Source: Struthidea cinerea
Taxonomy: Eukaryota > Chordata > Aves > Passeriformes > Corcoracidae
DNA: 64,000 bases
NCBI GenBank assembly: GCA_013397865.1
Contig: VZTI01004400.1
Coordinates: forward strand, 310,001 to 374,000
Direction of reading: 5' to 3'
Made by a program: the position numbers and the translations under genes. The notes under the pieces were generated by a model. That model made no database searches, was not told the origin of the DNA, and saw only the letters and a list, made by a program, of their open reading frames with translations. This document shows positions 62,995 to 64,000 of this stretch, piece after piece. The first letter of the stretch is position 1, and the number at the start of each line of letters is the position of its first letter.

Positions 62995-64000
62995 ATGCAT
63001 TATTGGGATTTACAGGGTAGATATTCTGCATACTGAAGTTTCTGGACACAATTTTCTCAACAGACCTACCACATAAAGGTCCACACAAAAGTTGGGACAG
63101 GTGGAGAAAGATGGTTTCCCTTGGCCAGCTTTATATGGAAAGATTAGAGCATCCATTCACCTGGGAATGAGGAAGACCTGGCTCCCAATTTGCAGCAAGT
63201 GTTTGAAGCTTGGTCCCACACCTGGTGGCAAATACTCCACTCATGTATATTACAGTGTATCCTGATTCTGACACAAGTGACATTAAATATTCATACTTCC
63301 AGGCTCTGAGCCACCGTGATCAACAACCCTTGCTAGCCTTTTCTGTCCCTCCAATTCCATTTCTTCTGCCCCTTCTCTTTCCACATTTCCCCGTCCCTTT
63401 AGCTACATGTCTGAATCTCTTGTCTATTTCTCTCACCTCATCCATTCCCAATAGTCAACATATGTGCTTAATTTAAATTTGCCATTCCAGTCAAAATAAC
63501 AAGGCTTTGGAGAATTCATGCTGCTGAGTCACTGCTGCTTCTGTGCAGATTCAAACAGACATCGCTTTAAATGGTACTTAAAAAAATTCTGGCCCTTACA
63601 GCTACAGCAGAGCTAACTCTGAATGACATGACTATGCTTTCTGTAGCTATGCATTTCATAAACTTTCGGGAAAGGAAAGTACAGAACCTTGAAATTATGC
63701 ATCTCTGGTGGTACTTGAGTGAAGCTTCAGAATTGTAAATAATCTATTAGCATGACCTAGAAGTGACCATCTCTCTCATTCCCACTGTGCAACTGGGGAA
63801 GCCAGTCCAATATTGGTTTTAAGGTGATGATGAGGTTTGTGCCTTCCTTGATCTTGTGAAAAATGTGAGCTGGGAGAGCAGGAATAGGACAGTGAAGAGA
63901 GAGGCTCAAAATAGCAGCTGACTTAGAGCTAAAAATCATAGCAGATAATTTGCCAGATTCACTTTGTGGTTCACTTCTGTGTCACTTGTTTTTATAAAAT

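Larger units (their letters stand above)
60720..64000 (+). other. GABBR2: GABBR2 intron, 5' part (runs off the window)
   Basis: This sequence begins with a strong GTGAGT donor and continues to the window end without a match to the expected last part of the GABBR2 tail. It carries a complete solo LTR at 60962-61624 and a 12-bp perfect tandem duplication at 62971-62994. Nothing else is recognisable. Confidence 0.9.

Noticed and set aside
1..64000. Searches by eye for tRNA, rRNA, CRISPR, operons, DNA transposon terminal repeats and further GABBR2 exons
   Set aside because: No candidate met a minimal pattern (A/B boxes with a cloverleaf, regular spaced repeats, long terminal inverted repeats with a target duplication, or in-frame GABBR2 words with splice sites).

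Overview
The window is vertebrate nuclear DNA, almost certainly from a bird. It is an AT-rich, intron-dominated region. Its interspersed repeats are mainly CR1 LINEs with the typical avian 3' ends (variants of a TTCTATGATTCTATG-type tail), plus two LTR copies. No SINE, operon, CRISPR array, tRNA or rRNA was seen.

The only protein-coding gene I can support is a plus-strand part of GABBR2, the GABA-B receptor subunit 2. Four consecutive exons are recognisable, each with AG/GT splice sites and an intact frame: 39038-39148 (second extracellular loop and start of TM5), 51830-52054 (end of TM5, TM6, TM7), 58454-58636 (start of the cytoplasmic tail and of the coiled coil) and 60590-60719 (rest of the coiled coil and linker). 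Together they hold 649 coding bases, about 1% of the window. The upstream exons (extracellular domain, TM1-TM4) and the terminal exon(s) are not in the window. Positions 1-39037 are therefore the 3' part of an intron of at least 39 kb, and 60720-64000 is the start of the next intron.

Layout: 1-39037 is intron with a cluster of decayed CR1 pieces at about 3.1-6.4 kb, further CR1 pieces at about 12.0, 14.0 and 14.3-14.7 kb, and a GC-rich LTR-like element at about 21.1-21.7 kb. The intron 39149-51829 has an antisense CR1 tail (41.9 kb), an assembly gap of 42 N inside a T-run (43335-43376) and a sense CR1 3' end (44.7-44.9 kb). The intron 52055-58453 has a sense CR1 3' end (52.5-52.7 kb), a striking 17-bp perfect hairpin (55687-55723) and a 1.2-kb antisense CR1 (56.1-57.3 kb). 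The last intron carries a clean 663-bp solo LTR (60962-61624) with a 6-bp target duplication.

I found no convincing undescribed system. The most notable items are the hairpin, the permuted set of CR1 fragments at 3-6.4 kb and the precisely bounded solo LTR. Most open reading frames in the window are chance intronic frames or decayed CR1 reverse-transcriptase sequence.
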